57,904 bases of DNA, from positions 1 through 57,904 of the forward strand of contig CAZYER010000004.1 in the NCBI GenBank assembly GCA_964646525.1, written 5' to 3'. Below the pieces are notes generated by a model. It ran no database searches. It saw nothing but the letters and a program-made list of their open reading frames with translations, and had not been told where the DNA came from. Below, one piece after another: positions 35,169-44,632 of the stretch (position 1 is its first letter; each line of letters begins with the position of its first letter). This DNA is from GCA-002282575 sp964646525 (GTDB lineage Bacteria; Pseudomonadota; Gammaproteobacteria; Thiomicrospirales; Thiomicrospiraceae). Position numbers and translations under genes: made by a program.

Positions 35169-36703
35169 TTGGACGCTGGATAGAACAATTTGATCAATGG
35201 CTGAGTCGCTTAACCACTGGCGTGAGCTTTCATGGTGGTGTGCATCCTGCACAACACAAGCTGATTTCTACGCATCAACCCATTCAAACACCGCCTTTAG
35301 CGGAAAAACTGATTATTTCGCTCACGCAACATGTTGGCCCTGCCTCTATTCCCCTAGTTGAAATGGGTCAACGTGTTTTGGGTGGTGAGTTAATCGCCCG
35401 TTGCGCGCCACCCTTAGGCGTTCCCTTACACGCACCAACATCTGGCACAATTTTGGATATTGGTGACTACCCCACCAGTCATCCTTCTGCTTTACCTGGC
35501 CCTTGTATTGTGTTACAACCCGATGGTTTGCATGAGTTAAAAATCTTTCAGCTAAAAGACAGACCTAATAGTGTTCAGAGTTTAAAAGCGATTCTATTAC
35601 ATGCTGGCATCATTGGCATGGGTGGCGCTGGATTCCCCAGCTTCCGCAAAATTGCCAACAAAGCAGGACAAATTCACACACTCATTGTCAACGCAGCCGA
35701 ATGCGAGCCCTATATCACCTGTGATGATATGCTCATGCGTGAAAGACCACATGAAATTATTGAAGGAGCACTCATCACCGCGCATGCCCTGGGTGCTAAA
35801 AAAGTCATTATTGGTATCGAAGATAATAAACCCGAAGCTGCTTTAGCAATGCGTCAGTATCAGCCTATGCCTGAAAGTGATGCCCATATTCAGGTTGAAG
35901 TGACGGTAGTGCCCACCATCTATCCGATGGGCAGTGCCAATCAACTTATTACCCAACTCACTGGAAATGAAATTCCCAGCGATGCCCATAGCACCGACTT
36001 AGGCTTAGTGATGTTTAACGTCGCTACCCTTGCCGCTGTGTACCGTGCGGTTATTATTGGCAAACCTGTCATGAGTCGTGTTGTCACGGTAACGGGGTTT
36101 GCTATTGACCGCCCCTGTAATGTGGAAGTGCCTATAGGGACTCCGTTTGAACACCTCGTTCAATGGGCGGGCTTGCAAACGCCACATGCACCCTGGCTGA
36201 TGGGTGGACCGATGATGGGAACACCGATTCATCACCCTCAAACGCCCGTGATAAAAACCAGCAACTGCATTTTGGTTAATTTGCCCGAACCAGAAACTGA
36301 AACACTGCCTTGCATTCGTTGCGGTGCTTGTATGGATGCCTGCCCAGTTAATTTGCTGCCCCAACAACTTTACTGGCACGCCAAAGCTGAAGCCCTCGAT
36401 AAGCTCGAAGCTCTACATTTAAAAGACTGTATTGAATGTGGCTGTTGTGCTTATGTCTGTCCCAGCCAAATTCCGTTGGTGCAGTATTATCGTCACGCCA
36501 AAGTAGCGGTGAAAAAGGATAAAGCAGAAAAAGAAGCGAAACAAAGAGCCAAACAGCGTCACGAAGCACAACTGGCACGGAAAGAACAAGAAGCGCGAGA
36601 AAAAGCCGAACGCCTAGCCGCTAAACGTGCTGCAATGATGGCTGCGGAAGCATCAGAATCGACTGAAAAACCAACACCAGAATCCCTCAAGGAACTGAGC
36701 TAA
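35165..36703 (+). CDS. rnfC: Electron transport complex subunit RnfC
   Basis: 512 aa. It is the peripheral NADH-site subunit with FMN-binding GMGGAGFPSFRK and NAAECEPYITCDD motifs. Two 4Fe-4S motifs (CIRCGACMDACP and CIECGCCAYVCP) follow. The charged C-terminal tail (KAEKEAKQRAKQRHEAQ and onward) is a coiled coil, much shorter than the repeat-rich tail of E. coli RsxC (740 aa). It overlaps rnfB. Confidence 0.95.
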   Translation: MIGRWIEQFDQWLSRLTTGVSFHGGVHPAQHKLISTHQPIQTPPLAEKLIISLTQHVGPASIPLVEMGQRVLGGELIARCAPPLGVPLHAPTSGTILDIGDYPTSHPSALPGPCIVLQPDGLHELKIFQLKDRPNSVQSLKAILLHAGIIGMGGAGFPSFRKIANKAGQIHTLIVNAAECEPYITCDDMLMRERPHEIIEGALITAHALGAKKVIIGIEDNKPEAALAMRQYQPMPESDAHIQVEVTVVPTIYPMGSANQLITQLTGNEIPSDAHSTDLGLVMFNVATLAAVYRAVIIGKPVMSRVVTVTGFAIDRPCNVEVPIGTPFEHLVQWAGLQTPHAPWLMGGPMMGTPIHHPQTPVIKTSNCILVNLPEPETETLPCIRCGACMDACPVNLLPQQLYWHAKAEALDKLEALHLKDCIECGCCAYVCPSQIPLVQYYRHAKVAVKKDKAEKEAKQRAKQRHEAQLARKEQEAREKAERLAAKRAAMMAAEASESTEKPTPESLKELS

Positions 36704-36704
36704 G

Positions 36705-37778
36705 ATGTCACAAGCCATGATCCACGCCTCGCCCTATGATTGGGGACAACAAAACGTACGTAAGGTGATGATGCAGGTGCAAATGGCCGCCACACCTGCG
36801 CTTTTGGTGCATGTCTATTTTTATGGCATAGGTATTTTAGTACAAATTGCCATTGGCTTAGCCTTCGCACTGGCTGCCGAAGCCATCATGCTTAAGCTAC
36901 GTGATAAGCCACTCAAACCTTATTTAACCGACTGGTCAGTCGTTCTCACCACTATTGATATTGTCTTCTGTTTACCGCCAACCTCGCCTTGGTGGATTAT
37001 TGCACTGGCTAGTTTATTTGCTGTCGTGGTTGCCAAACATATTTTTGGTGGACTGGGATACAACATTTTTAACCCTGCTATGGCGGGTTATGCCTTTGTG
37101 TTGCTGTCTTTTCCAGCGGTGATGACGGTATGGCATTTACCCCATCATTTGGTTGCCGTACCACTCGATGCTTGGCAAACCATTCAACTGATTTTTACTG
37201 GTCAATTACCACCCAATATGACGCTGGATGCGCTAACAGGTGCAACACCTTTAGAAGCAGCACGAACGGGTATTTTGAATGACCAACCCCTTTCAAGCAT
37301 TTATGCCAATGAAATTGTCTTTGCAGGTCAGCCTTTTGCCACCAGTCAATTCTGGTTAAGCATGACCTTTTTAGCAGGCGGATTATGGTTGCTTTACAAA
37401 GGCGTGATCCGTTGGCAAATGCCCGTTGGGTTTATTGCCACCATCGCCCTCTTAGCGACAGGCTTTAACTTATATGATGCTGAGCGTTATGCCAGTGCCA
37501 GCTTCCATTTATTATCTGGCGCGACGCTATTTGCCGCTTTCTTTATCATTACCGATCCTGTGACGGGCAGTACCACGCCTAGTGGACGTTTGTATTTCGG
37601 TATGGGTATTGGTGCTTTAGTGTACATTATTCGCACTTGGGGTGGCTATGCCGATGCCATTGCCTTTGCGGTACTGATGATGAATATGCTGGTTCCTTGG
37701 ATTGATGCCATGACAGTTCCGAGAGTTTATGGCCACGACCTGAACAAACCAACAGGTAAAGCGCATGAACACCATTAA
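36705..37778 (+). CDS. rnfD: Electron transport complex subunit RnfD
   Basis: 357 aa, about ten membrane helices. The covalent FMN attachment threonine lies in DALTGATPLEAAR, and the family segments GGLGYNIFNPAMAGY and TDPVTGSTTPSGR are present. It starts 1 bp after the rnfC stop and overlaps rnfG by 14 bp. Confidence 0.96.
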   Translation: MSQAMIHASPYDWGQQNVRKVMMQVQMAATPALLVHVYFYGIGILVQIAIGLAFALAAEAIMLKLRDKPLKPYLTDWSVVLTTIDIVFCLPPTSPWWIIALASLFAVVVAKHIFGGLGYNIFNPAMAGYAFVLLSFPAVMTVWHLPHHLVAVPLDAWQTIQLIFTGQLPPNMTLDALTGATPLEAARTGILNDQPLSSIYANEIVFAGQPFATSQFWLSMTFLAGGLWLLYKGVIRWQMPVGFIATIALLATGFNLYDAERYASASFHLLSGATLFAAFFIITDPVTGSTTPSGRLYFGMGIGALVYIIRTWGGYADAIAFAVLMMNMLVPWIDAMTVPRVYGHDLNKPTGKAHEHH

Positions 37779-38409
37779 GCCTTTCCTAATAACAGCCAGT
37801 AAACTCGCTGCCTTTGCGGGTGGTGCGGCTGTCTTGCTTTATGTTATTTATCAGTTTGCACAACCAGCACAACAGCTCAATCAACAAAAAGCTCTATTAC
37901 TTCAGCTTAATACGCTTGTTGCAGCAGAGCATTACAACAATGTCTTAACCGAAGACAAGCTCACACTCACTATTCCGGCTTTATCGGCTAAAAAACTGGT
38001 AACAATTTACCGTGCTAGAAAAGATCAACAACCCGTTGCCAGTCTATTAACGGTTACTGCACATAATGGTTATTCTGGTGACATTCACTTATTGGTGGGG
38101 ATATGGGCAGATAATCGACTAGCAGGCGTGCGTGTATTGGCACATAAGGAAACCCCTGGACTGGGCGACTATATTGAAGTGGAACGAGACGAATGGATTC
38201 ATCAATTTGTCGATAAATCTTATCAAAACACCTCCGTAAGTCGTTGGAAAGTTAAAAAAGACGGAGGCGATTTTACTTATCGAACGGGTGCTACCATTAC
38301 CCCCAGAGCCATCGTCGCGACGGTTGAAAAAACCCTCGCTTGGGTAAGCCAACATCCCGATGAAGTTTATGCACCCTTATCGAGCCACAGTAAAGAAGGT
38401 CAACCATGA
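37765..38409 (+). CDS. rnfG: Electron transport complex subunit RnfG
   Basis: 214 aa. One N-terminal membrane helix (about 13-30) precedes a periplasmic flavoprotein domain. The second covalent FMN threonine lies in YRTGATITPRAIV, and AHKETPGLGD is typical. It overlaps both rnfD and rnfE. Confidence 0.94.
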   Translation: MNTIKPFLITASKLAAFAGGAAVLLYVIYQFAQPAQQLNQQKALLLQLNTLVAAEHYNNVLTEDKLTLTIPALSAKKLVTIYRARKDQQPVASLLTVTAHNGYSGDIHLLVGIWADNRLAGVRVLAHKETPGLGDYIEVERDEWIHQFVDKSYQNTSVSRWKVKKDGGDFTYRTGATITPRAIVATVEKTLAWVSQHPDEVYAPLSSHSKEGQP

Positions 38410-39116
38410 ACACTAAGCTGAATGAGTATCGCCAACTGTTTATGGATGGACTCTGGAACAATAACTATGCACTCGTCGCGTTGTTGGGACTCTGTCCATT
38501 ACTGGCAGTGAGTAACAATGTGGTAAATGCCTTGGGACTGGGCATTGCTACCCTATTTGTCCTTACACTTTCTAACGGCGCCGTTTCAGTGATTCGTCAC
38601 TGGATCACACCCGAAATTCGTATCCCAGCCTATATTACTGTTATCGCTGGGTTAGTGACTTCCGTTGATTTACTCATGTCGATGTGGCTACCCAGTCTGC
38701 ACAGTGTGCTCGGCATTTTCATTCCGTTGATTGTCACCAACTGTATTGTATTGGCGCGTGCCGAAGCTTATGCCAGTAAAAACAGTATCGACAAAGCCCT
38801 TATTGATGGTTTTTCCATTGGTTTAGGCTTTCTCTTAGCCTTAGTGATTCTTGGTGGGATGCGCGAACTCTTAGGCAATGGTACTTTGTTCGCCCAAGCT
38901 GACTTATTGTTTGGCCCGATCGCCAAAGACTGGACGCTGCAATTACTCGACTTAGACTATGGCTTACTGATGGCCATTTTACCGCCTGGCGCTTTTATTG
39001 GCTTAGGCTTGATGATTGCCGCCATGAATGTCATTAAAGCCAAACAAAAGAAGCCGCAACAGACGGTCAGTGTTGCCATTAGCGACATTGGTATTAAAGA
39101 TAGTCAAACGGCATGA
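38406..39116 (+). CDS. rnfE: Electron transport complex subunit RnfE
   Basis: 236 aa with six membrane helices. It is the partner and paralogue of RnfA, with conserved cysteines in LGLCPLLAV and VTNCIVLARAEAYAS. It completes the canonical order A-B-C-D-G-E and overlaps nth by 4 bp. Confidence 0.96.
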   Translation: MNTKLNEYRQLFMDGLWNNNYALVALLGLCPLLAVSNNVVNALGLGIATLFVLTLSNGAVSVIRHWITPEIRIPAYITVIAGLVTSVDLLMSMWLPSLHSVLGIFIPLIVTNCIVLARAEAYASKNSIDKALIDGFSIGLGFLLALVILGGMRELLGNGTLFAQADLLFGPIAKDWTLQLLDLDYGLLMAILPPGAFIGLGLMIAAMNVIKAKQKKPQQTVSVAISDIGIKDSQTA

Positions 39117-39778
39117 CCCAACACGCCATCAAGCCCAGTAAACAAATGACCAAAGCGCAAGCCTTGGCATTTTATGATGCACTCGCTCAGTCCATTTCAA
39201 ACCCGACCACCGAATTAAACTTCAATAGCCCTTTTGAATTACTCACAGCTGTGCTCTTATCTGCACAGGCAACCGATGTTGGCGTTAATAAAGCCACAGT
39301 AGGCTTATTTGCAGCGGCGAATACACCACAAGCAATGATTGAACTGGGATTAGAAGGTATTAAAGAACAGATTAAGACCATTGGTCTTTTTAACAGTAAA
39401 GCCAAGCATTTGCTTGAAACCTGTCATCTACTGGTAGATCGGTTTAACGGCGAAGTGCCACAAACACGTGATGAGTTAGAATCACTACCTGGTGTCGGTC
39501 GTAAAACAGCCAATGTGTTATTGAATACATTATGGGGACATCACACTATTGCCGTAGACACCCACCTATTTCGATTGGGAAATCGTACTGGATTAGCGGT
39601 CGGTAAAACCCCTTTGGATGTCGAGAAAAAACTGATGCTCATTACACCGAAGCAGCACCTAAAAGATGCACATCATCTGCTCATTTTACACGGACGCTAT
39701 GTCTGCACAGCGCGTTCACCTAAGTGTGAACAGTGCGCTGCTAAAATGCCTTGTCAATGGAAAGAAAAAGATAAGTGA
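39113..39778 (+). CDS. nth: Endonuclease III
   Basis: 221 aa. It is a bifunctional DNA glycosylase/AP lyase for oxidised pyrimidines. The helix-hairpin-helix LPGVGRKTANVLL carries catalytic Lys131, and Asp149 lies in VDTHLFRLGNR. The 4Fe-4S site is C198-x6-C205-x2-C208-x5-C214. It is the last gene of the rnf operon, a conserved position. Confidence 0.97.
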   Translation: MTQHAIKPSKQMTKAQALAFYDALAQSISNPTTELNFNSPFELLTAVLLSAQATDVGVNKATVGLFAAANTPQAMIELGLEGIKEQIKTIGLFNSKAKHLLETCHLLVDRFNGEVPQTRDELESLPGVGRKTANVLLNTLWGHHTIAVDTHLFRLGNRTGLAVGKTPLDVEKKLMLITPKQHLKDAHHLLILHGRYVCTARSPKCEQCAAKMPCQWKEKDK

Positions 39779-39797
39779 AGGTCAATTCGAGACTTTT

Positions 39798-40289
39798 CTA
39801 AGCTTTATCGCTTTTCCATGCATCCCAAATCAGTAACACCGCACCGACACTAATAGCAATATCCGCTACGTTAAAGGTGGGATAATGCCAAACGCCCCAG
39901 TAAAAATCAAGAAAATCAACCACATGGTGATAAACCATTCGATCAATCACATTACCAATCGCACCGCCTAACACCAAGGTTAAGCCTAGCACCAAGCGAC
40001 GTTGCGATAAGTGAGTTTTGCTTAACCAAACAACTAATGCCAGACTCACACCCCAAGCTAAAACAATGAAAAACCAACGCTGCCAACCATCTTGATCGCC
40101 CAAAAAGCTAAAAGCAGCACCTGGGTTAAAGGCCAACATCATATTGAACATCGGCATAATCGCTACAGGTTCATAAGGCGTTAAACTGGCTAAAGCCCAT
40201 TGCTTGGTGAGTTGGTCAAACACAATCACCAGTAAACTCACCCAAACCCACACCAATCCGCTCTGCTTCCAGCTAATGGGATTAGGCAT
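39798..40289 (-). CDS. lspA: Lipoprotein signal peptidase
   Basis: 163 aa with four membrane helices. It is an aspartyl protease that cleaves prolipoproteins before the lipidated Cys. The conserved blocks AFNPGAAFSFL, GGAIGNVIDRM and FNVADIAI with the two catalytic Asp are intact. It overlaps the ileS 3' end by 8 bp, the usual ileS-lspA coupling. Confidence 0.96.
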   Translation of the reverse strand: MPNPISWKQSGLVWVWVSLLVIVFDQLTKQWALASLTPYEPVAIMPMFNMMLAFNPGAAFSFLGDQDGWQRWFFIVLAWGVSLALVVWLSKTHLSQRRLVLGLTLVLGGAIGNVIDRMVYHHVVDFLDFYWGVWHYPTFNVADIAISVGAVLLIWDAWKSDKA

Positions 40290-43125
40290 AGTGTCTCACC
40301 TCGCCTTCACCAGCGACATTTTCGACACAGCGCCCACAAATACCTTCATGTCCTTCGTGTGTACCGACATCATCACGATGGTGCCAGCAACGCTCGCACT
40401 TAGCATGTTCGGTTGGCGTTACGACAAGTGAAACGCCTGCTAACTCAGAAACGACCGCATCTTCTGTCGCTTGCGCTAAAGGTTTCACCGATACAGCGGA
40501 AGTAATGAGTACAAAACGCAATTCATCACCTAACTGAGCTAAACGAGTTTGCCAATCATCATCAACAAACAAGGTTACTTCTGCGGTGAGTGAACCTTTT
40601 ATGGTGCCAGCGGTACGCTGAACTTCCAGCTGTTTATTCACTTGATCGCGCAAATCCATCATCGATTGCCAGAAGGGCTCATCTAAAGCAGATTGTTCAC
40701 TTAACAAAGGCGCTAGCCCATCGTACCAATGCGCGGTGAATACCACAGGGCTTTCCAGTTCGCCCAACTCAGTGCGCATGGTTTGCCAAATTTCATCACT
40801 GGTGTAGCTCAGTACAGGCACTATCCAACGCACCATGGCTTGTAAAACATGATAAAGTGCCGTTTGTACGGAACAATGCGCGTGTGAACCCGCTTTGGCG
40901 GTGTACTGACGGTCTTTAATAATATCCAGGTAGAAAGCGCCCAAATCGACGGCGCAGAAATGATGCACCGCTTGCACGATTTGATGGAATTGGTAAGCAT
41001 CGTAATCGGCAATCACTTGTTGCTGAATGCTGTGCGCACGATGCACCACCCATTGATCCAATGCCACTAACTCAGATAAAGGTAATGCCTGATCTGGCGT
41101 AAAGCCTTTTAAGTTGGCCAATAAGAAACGCGCGGTATTACGAATACGACGGTAGCTGTCGGCAATACGGGCGATAATTTCGCTGGAAACCGTCATCTCA
41201 TAACGGTAATCACTCGACGCAATCCATAAGCGCAGAATATCCGCGCCAAATTTGTCGCAAATTTCTTGTGGGGCAACCACATTCCCTTTCGATTTCGACA
41301 TTTTTTTACCGTCTTTATCGACGGTAAAACCATGCGTTAGCACCGACTTATAAGGCGCTGTGCCGTCCATTGCTAAAGAGGTCAATAGTGACGACTGGAA
41401 CCAACCACGGTGTTGATCTGAACCTTCTAAATACAAGTCAGCAGGACGAGAAACGCCTTCACGGGTTTCTAGCACACAGCTATGCGTCACACCAGAATCG
41501 AACCAGACATCGAGAATGTCTTGTACTTTTTCATACTGATCGGCTTCTGCTCCAAGCAAGCTAGCGGCATCCAATTCGTACCAAGCATCGATACCCTCTT
41601 GCTCGACACGTTGCGCTACAGCTTCCAATAGCTCGCTGGTACGTGGGTGCATTTGTTGCGTTTGCTTATGTACAAAAATGGCAATCGGCACTCCCCAATG
41701 ACGTTGACGCGAGATACACCAATCAGGGCGAGCATCGATCATGGCATTAATACGACCTTGACCCCATTCGGGTACCCAGTTGACTTTAGTAATCGCTGCT
41801 AGTGCTTGATCGCGCAAGCCAGCTTGCTCCATACTAACGAACCATTGAGGCGTAGCACGGAAAATCAATGGCGTTTTGGTACGCCAGCAATGAGGATAAC
41901 TGTGGGTAATGGCTTGATGATGAATCAATACGGATTGCTCACGCAACAATTCCAACACCTTAGCATCGACACTTAATACCGACTCTCCCGCAAATAAAGG
42001 CGTGCCGTCAATATAACGACCGCTGCCATCAACAGGACAATTTACCGGTAGGTTGTAACGCAAGCCCACCTGGAAGTCTTCGACACCGTGCGCAGGCGCG
42101 GTGTGAACCGCACCCGTACCTGCATCAAGGGTAACATGTTCACCAACAATGACAGGAACTCGTTTATCTAAAAACGGATGCTGTAACATCAAGCCTTCCA
42201 AAGCCGAACCAGTACCCGTAGCCAACACTTGATAATCGTCAATGCCATAACGACCCATAATACTTTCCAGCAAGCCCAAGGCGACAATAATGCGTTCCGT
42301 CACGCCATCGCGTTGAATTTGCACTAGGGCATATTCCAACTCAGCATTTAAAGCGACAGCTTCGTTGGCAGGTAGCGTCCAAGGCGTGGTTGTCCAAATC
42401 ACCACCGAACAGCGCCCCTCGCCTTGCTTCGGCAAATGGGTTGCATTCCAGCGCGTGAAAATTTCACCCACATCTGGCAAGGCAAAAGCCACATCAATGG
42501 CATTCGAACGTTTGTCCGCGTACTCGACTTCCGCTTCCGCTAATGCCGATTGTGCTCCCACACTCCAATAAACGGGTTTAAGCCCTAGATAGAGGTGATT
42601 ATTGTCAACAATCTTAGCCAAAGCACGTAACTGATTGGCTTCAAAACTGAAATCTTTGGTTAAATAAGGCTGATCCCAATCACCCAGCACGCCCAAACGC
42701 TGAAAATCTTTTTTCTGGCGCGCTACTTGTACGTCTGCATAATCACGACAGGCTTGACGGAAAGCACGTGCATCCAGCTTAACACCCACTTTGCCTTCGG
42801 CTTTTTCGACGTTTAGCTCGATCGGTAATCCGTGACAATCCCAACCTGGAATATAAGGCGCATCGAAACCTGATAGGACTTTTGATTTGATAATCATGTC
42901 TTTCAGCACTTTATTGACCGCATGACCAATATGAATATCCCCATTGGCATAAGGAGGACCATCATGCAACACAAAGCTTGGGCGACCTTGACGAGCCAAA
43001 CGCATCTGTTCATACACCTTGCCATCTTGCCAAGAAGCCAATCGTTCGGGTTCACGTTTGGGCAAGTCACCTCGCATCGGAAACTGAGTGTCGGGAAGAT
43101 TCAACGTCGATTTGTAATCAGTCAT
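40282..43125 (-). CDS. ileS: Isoleucyl-tRNA synthetase
   Basis: 947 aa from MTDYKSTLNLP (ATG 43125). The frame continues into the N run, but that is not coding evidence. HIGH lies at residues 65-68, and DGKKMSKSKGN, the editing-domain WTTTPWTLPANEAV and a C-terminal zinc site (CERCWHH...CGRC) are present. It charges tRNA-Ile. Normally ribF is directly upstream; here an assembly gap and an RRM gene intervene. Confidence 0.97.
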   Translation of the reverse strand: MTDYKSTLNLPDTQFPMRGDLPKREPERLASWQDGKVYEQMRLARQGRPSFVLHDGPPYANGDIHIGHAVNKVLKDMIIKSKVLSGFDAPYIPGWDCHGLPIELNVEKAEGKVGVKLDARAFRQACRDYADVQVARQKKDFQRLGVLGDWDQPYLTKDFSFEANQLRALAKIVDNNHLYLGLKPVYWSVGAQSALAEAEVEYADKRSNAIDVAFALPDVGEIFTRWNATHLPKQGEGRCSVVIWTTTPWTLPANEAVALNAELEYALVQIQRDGVTERIIVALGLLESIMGRYGIDDYQVLATGTGSALEGLMLQHPFLDKRVPVIVGEHVTLDAGTGAVHTAPAHGVEDFQVGLRYNLPVNCPVDGSGRYIDGTPLFAGESVLSVDAKVLELLREQSVLIHHQAITHSYPHCWRTKTPLIFRATPQWFVSMEQAGLRDQALAAITKVNWVPEWGQGRINAMIDARPDWCISRQRHWGVPIAIFVHKQTQQMHPRTSELLEAVAQRVEQEGIDAWYELDAASLLGAEADQYEKVQDILDVWFDSGVTHSCVLETREGVSRPADLYLEGSDQHRGWFQSSLLTSLAMDGTAPYKSVLTHGFTVDKDGKKMSKSKGNVVAPQEICDKFGADILRLWIASSDYRYEMTVSSEIIARIADSYRRIRNTARFLLANLKGFTPDQALPLSELVALDQWVVHRAHSIQQQVIADYDAYQFHQIVQAVHHFCAVDLGAFYLDIIKDRQYTAKAGSHAHCSVQTALYHVLQAMVRWIVPVLSYTSDEIWQTMRTELGELESPVVFTAHWYDGLAPLLSEQSALDEPFWQSMMDLRDQVNKQLEVQRTAGTIKGSLTAEVTLFVDDDWQTRLAQLGDELRFVLITSAVSVKPLAQATEDAVVSELAGVSLVVTPTEHAKCERCWHHRDDVGTHEGHEGICGRCVENVAGEGEVRHYA

Positions 43126-43142
43126 GGAATTAGGCTCAAAAA

Positions 43143-43242
43143 NNNNNNNNNNNNNNNNNNNNNNNNNNNNNNNNNNNNNNNNNNNNNNNNNNNNNNNNNN
43201 NNNNNNNNNNNNNNNNNNNNNNNNNNNNNNNNNNNNNNNNNN
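43143..43242. other. Assembly gap (100 N)
   Basis: Exactly 100 unknown bases, a common convention for a scaffold gap of unknown size. It lies between the ileS start and the RRM-protein stop. Any terminator, promoter or gene between them is unseen, and the join itself may be unproven. Confidence 0.98.
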
Positions 43243-43243
43243 A

Positions 43244-43528
43244 TTAATACTGAGGACGACGTTGGAAAGCTGGACGTGGACCATCTTTTTTAGGCTCAGA
43301 TACGTTCACTTTAAGTGGGCGACCTTTCATGTCAGCACCGTTGAGTGCTGCAATCGCTGCATCACCTTGAGCATTGTCTGGCATGTCCACAAAGCCGAAG
43401 CCTTTAGAACGACCAGTTTCACGGTCTTTAATAATGGTTGCACGGGTTACTTCACCGTGTGCAGTAAATAGTGCACGTAAATCGTCTTCGCTAATGGTGT
43501 ATGGCAGGTTGCCTACGTAAAGTTGCAT
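43244..43528 (-). CDS. Small single-RRM RNA-binding protein
   Basis: 94 aa, one RNA-recognition motif. RNP2 is LYVGNL (residues 3-8) and RNP1 is KGFGFVDM (42-49), followed by a short basic Arg/Pro tail. Such proteins resemble cold-inducible glycine-rich RNA-binding proteins and may act as RNA chaperones. The stop codon abuts the N gap. The 171-bp upstream region contains the palindrome AGGCTA-GTG-TAGCCT (43625-43639), a possible operator. Confidence 0.92.
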   Translation of the reverse strand: MQLYVGNLPYTISEDDLRALFTAHGEVTRATIIKDRETGRSKGFGFVDMPDNAQGDAAIAALNGADMKGRPLKVNVSEPKKDGPRPAFQRRPQY

Positions 43529-43699
43529 ATCTCAGTCTCATCATTCTGCATCTGGGAAAAGCTGTTTATTCACCGATGCGAGCGAATGAAACAGTGTCGT
43601 TTGGATCATTTCCATTCAACGTTAAGGCTAGTGTAGCCTAATTAACCCCTTGATAATATGTTTTTTTGATGAAAATGTTACTTTTTTTTAGCCGTCTTG

Positions 43700-44620
43700 T
43701 TAGTTTCGCCCAATCCAAGCCCTTGCAGTTAACACATCTTGTTGAATTTGTTTCATTAATTCATCTAAAGAAGCAAATTTCTGCTCTTGACGCAACTGAT
43801 GCAAAAACTCAACCGTGAGCGATTTTCCATAGGCATCGCCTTGCCAATCTAACACATGAACTTCTAATCTATGTTGCTGTCCCGCTACAGTGGGTCGTTT
43901 TCCCACATTCGCTACTCCCCATAAAGGAACAGAAGCCAACCCCTGAACTTGCACAACAAACACACCACTTAGTGCAGGTGCATATTTAAACAGCAAATTG
44001 AGCGTTGGAAAACCGATGGTACGACCCAGTTTCTGCCCATGCAGCACCCTAGCCGTTACCTGGTAAGTATGCCCTAAAATGGCTTGCGCTTGCCCTAAGT
44101 CGGCCTGACCTAAAGCTTCGCGTAACCAAGTCGAAGCCAAGCGTCGCCCGTTCAACTCATAGGTAGGTGTTTGCGCAACATCAAACCCGAATTCAGCACC
44201 CAATTGAGTCAGGGTTTGAAAATCACCTTGGCGTTTAAGACCAAAGCGAAAGTCATCACCCACCCATACAGAACAACACTTAAGCTGGTCAATTAATACT
44301 TCCTGTACAAACTGACGTGGCGTTAAGCTAGCAAAGCGGGCATCGAAACGTGCCAGTCCAACACGCTGAATGCCTATTCGATGCAAGCCTGCCAATTTTT
44401 CACCTAAGCGCATTAAGCGCGGAGGTGCTTGTTCAGGTCGAAGATACTCCAATGGCTGAGGCTCAAACAATACCACCGCACTGGCGGCATTCAGTTGCTT
44501 GGCTTGCGCTTGCACTTCAGCTAATAACTGTTGATGACCTAAATGTAGGCCATCAAAATTACCAATGGTCACAACGGATGGTCGATCACCTGCAATAGGA
44601 TTAAGCGTCAACAAATGCAA
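43700..44620 (-). CDS. ribF: Bifunctional riboflavin kinase/FMN adenylyltransferase
   Basis: 306 aa. The N-terminal adenylyltransferase has GNFDGLHLGHQQLL, and the C-terminal flavokinase has GRTIGFPTLNL. It makes FMN and FAD from riboflavin. It lies 12 bp after the prfC stop in the same direction. FAD and FMN are used by NadB and Rnf in this window, though no direct link is shown. Confidence 0.95.
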   Translation of the reverse strand: MHLLTLNPIAGDRPSVVTIGNFDGLHLGHQQLLAEVQAQAKQLNAASAVVLFEPQPLEYLRPEQAPPRLMRLGEKLAGLHRIGIQRVGLARFDARFASLTPRQFVQEVLIDQLKCCSVWVGDDFRFGLKRQGDFQTLTQLGAEFGFDVAQTPTYELNGRRLASTWLREALGQADLGQAQAILGHTYQVTARVLHGQKLGRTIGFPTLNLLFKYAPALSGVFVVQVQGLASVPLWGVANVGKRPTVAGQQHRLEVHVLDWQGDAYGKSLTVEFLHQLRQEQKFASLDELMKQIQQDVLTARAWIGRN

Positions 44621-44632
44621 ATCAAGAAATCC

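Noticed and set aside
43126..43284. Extension of ileS through the N run into the RRM gene
   Set aside because: An artefact of unknown bases translating as X; family start is at 43125.
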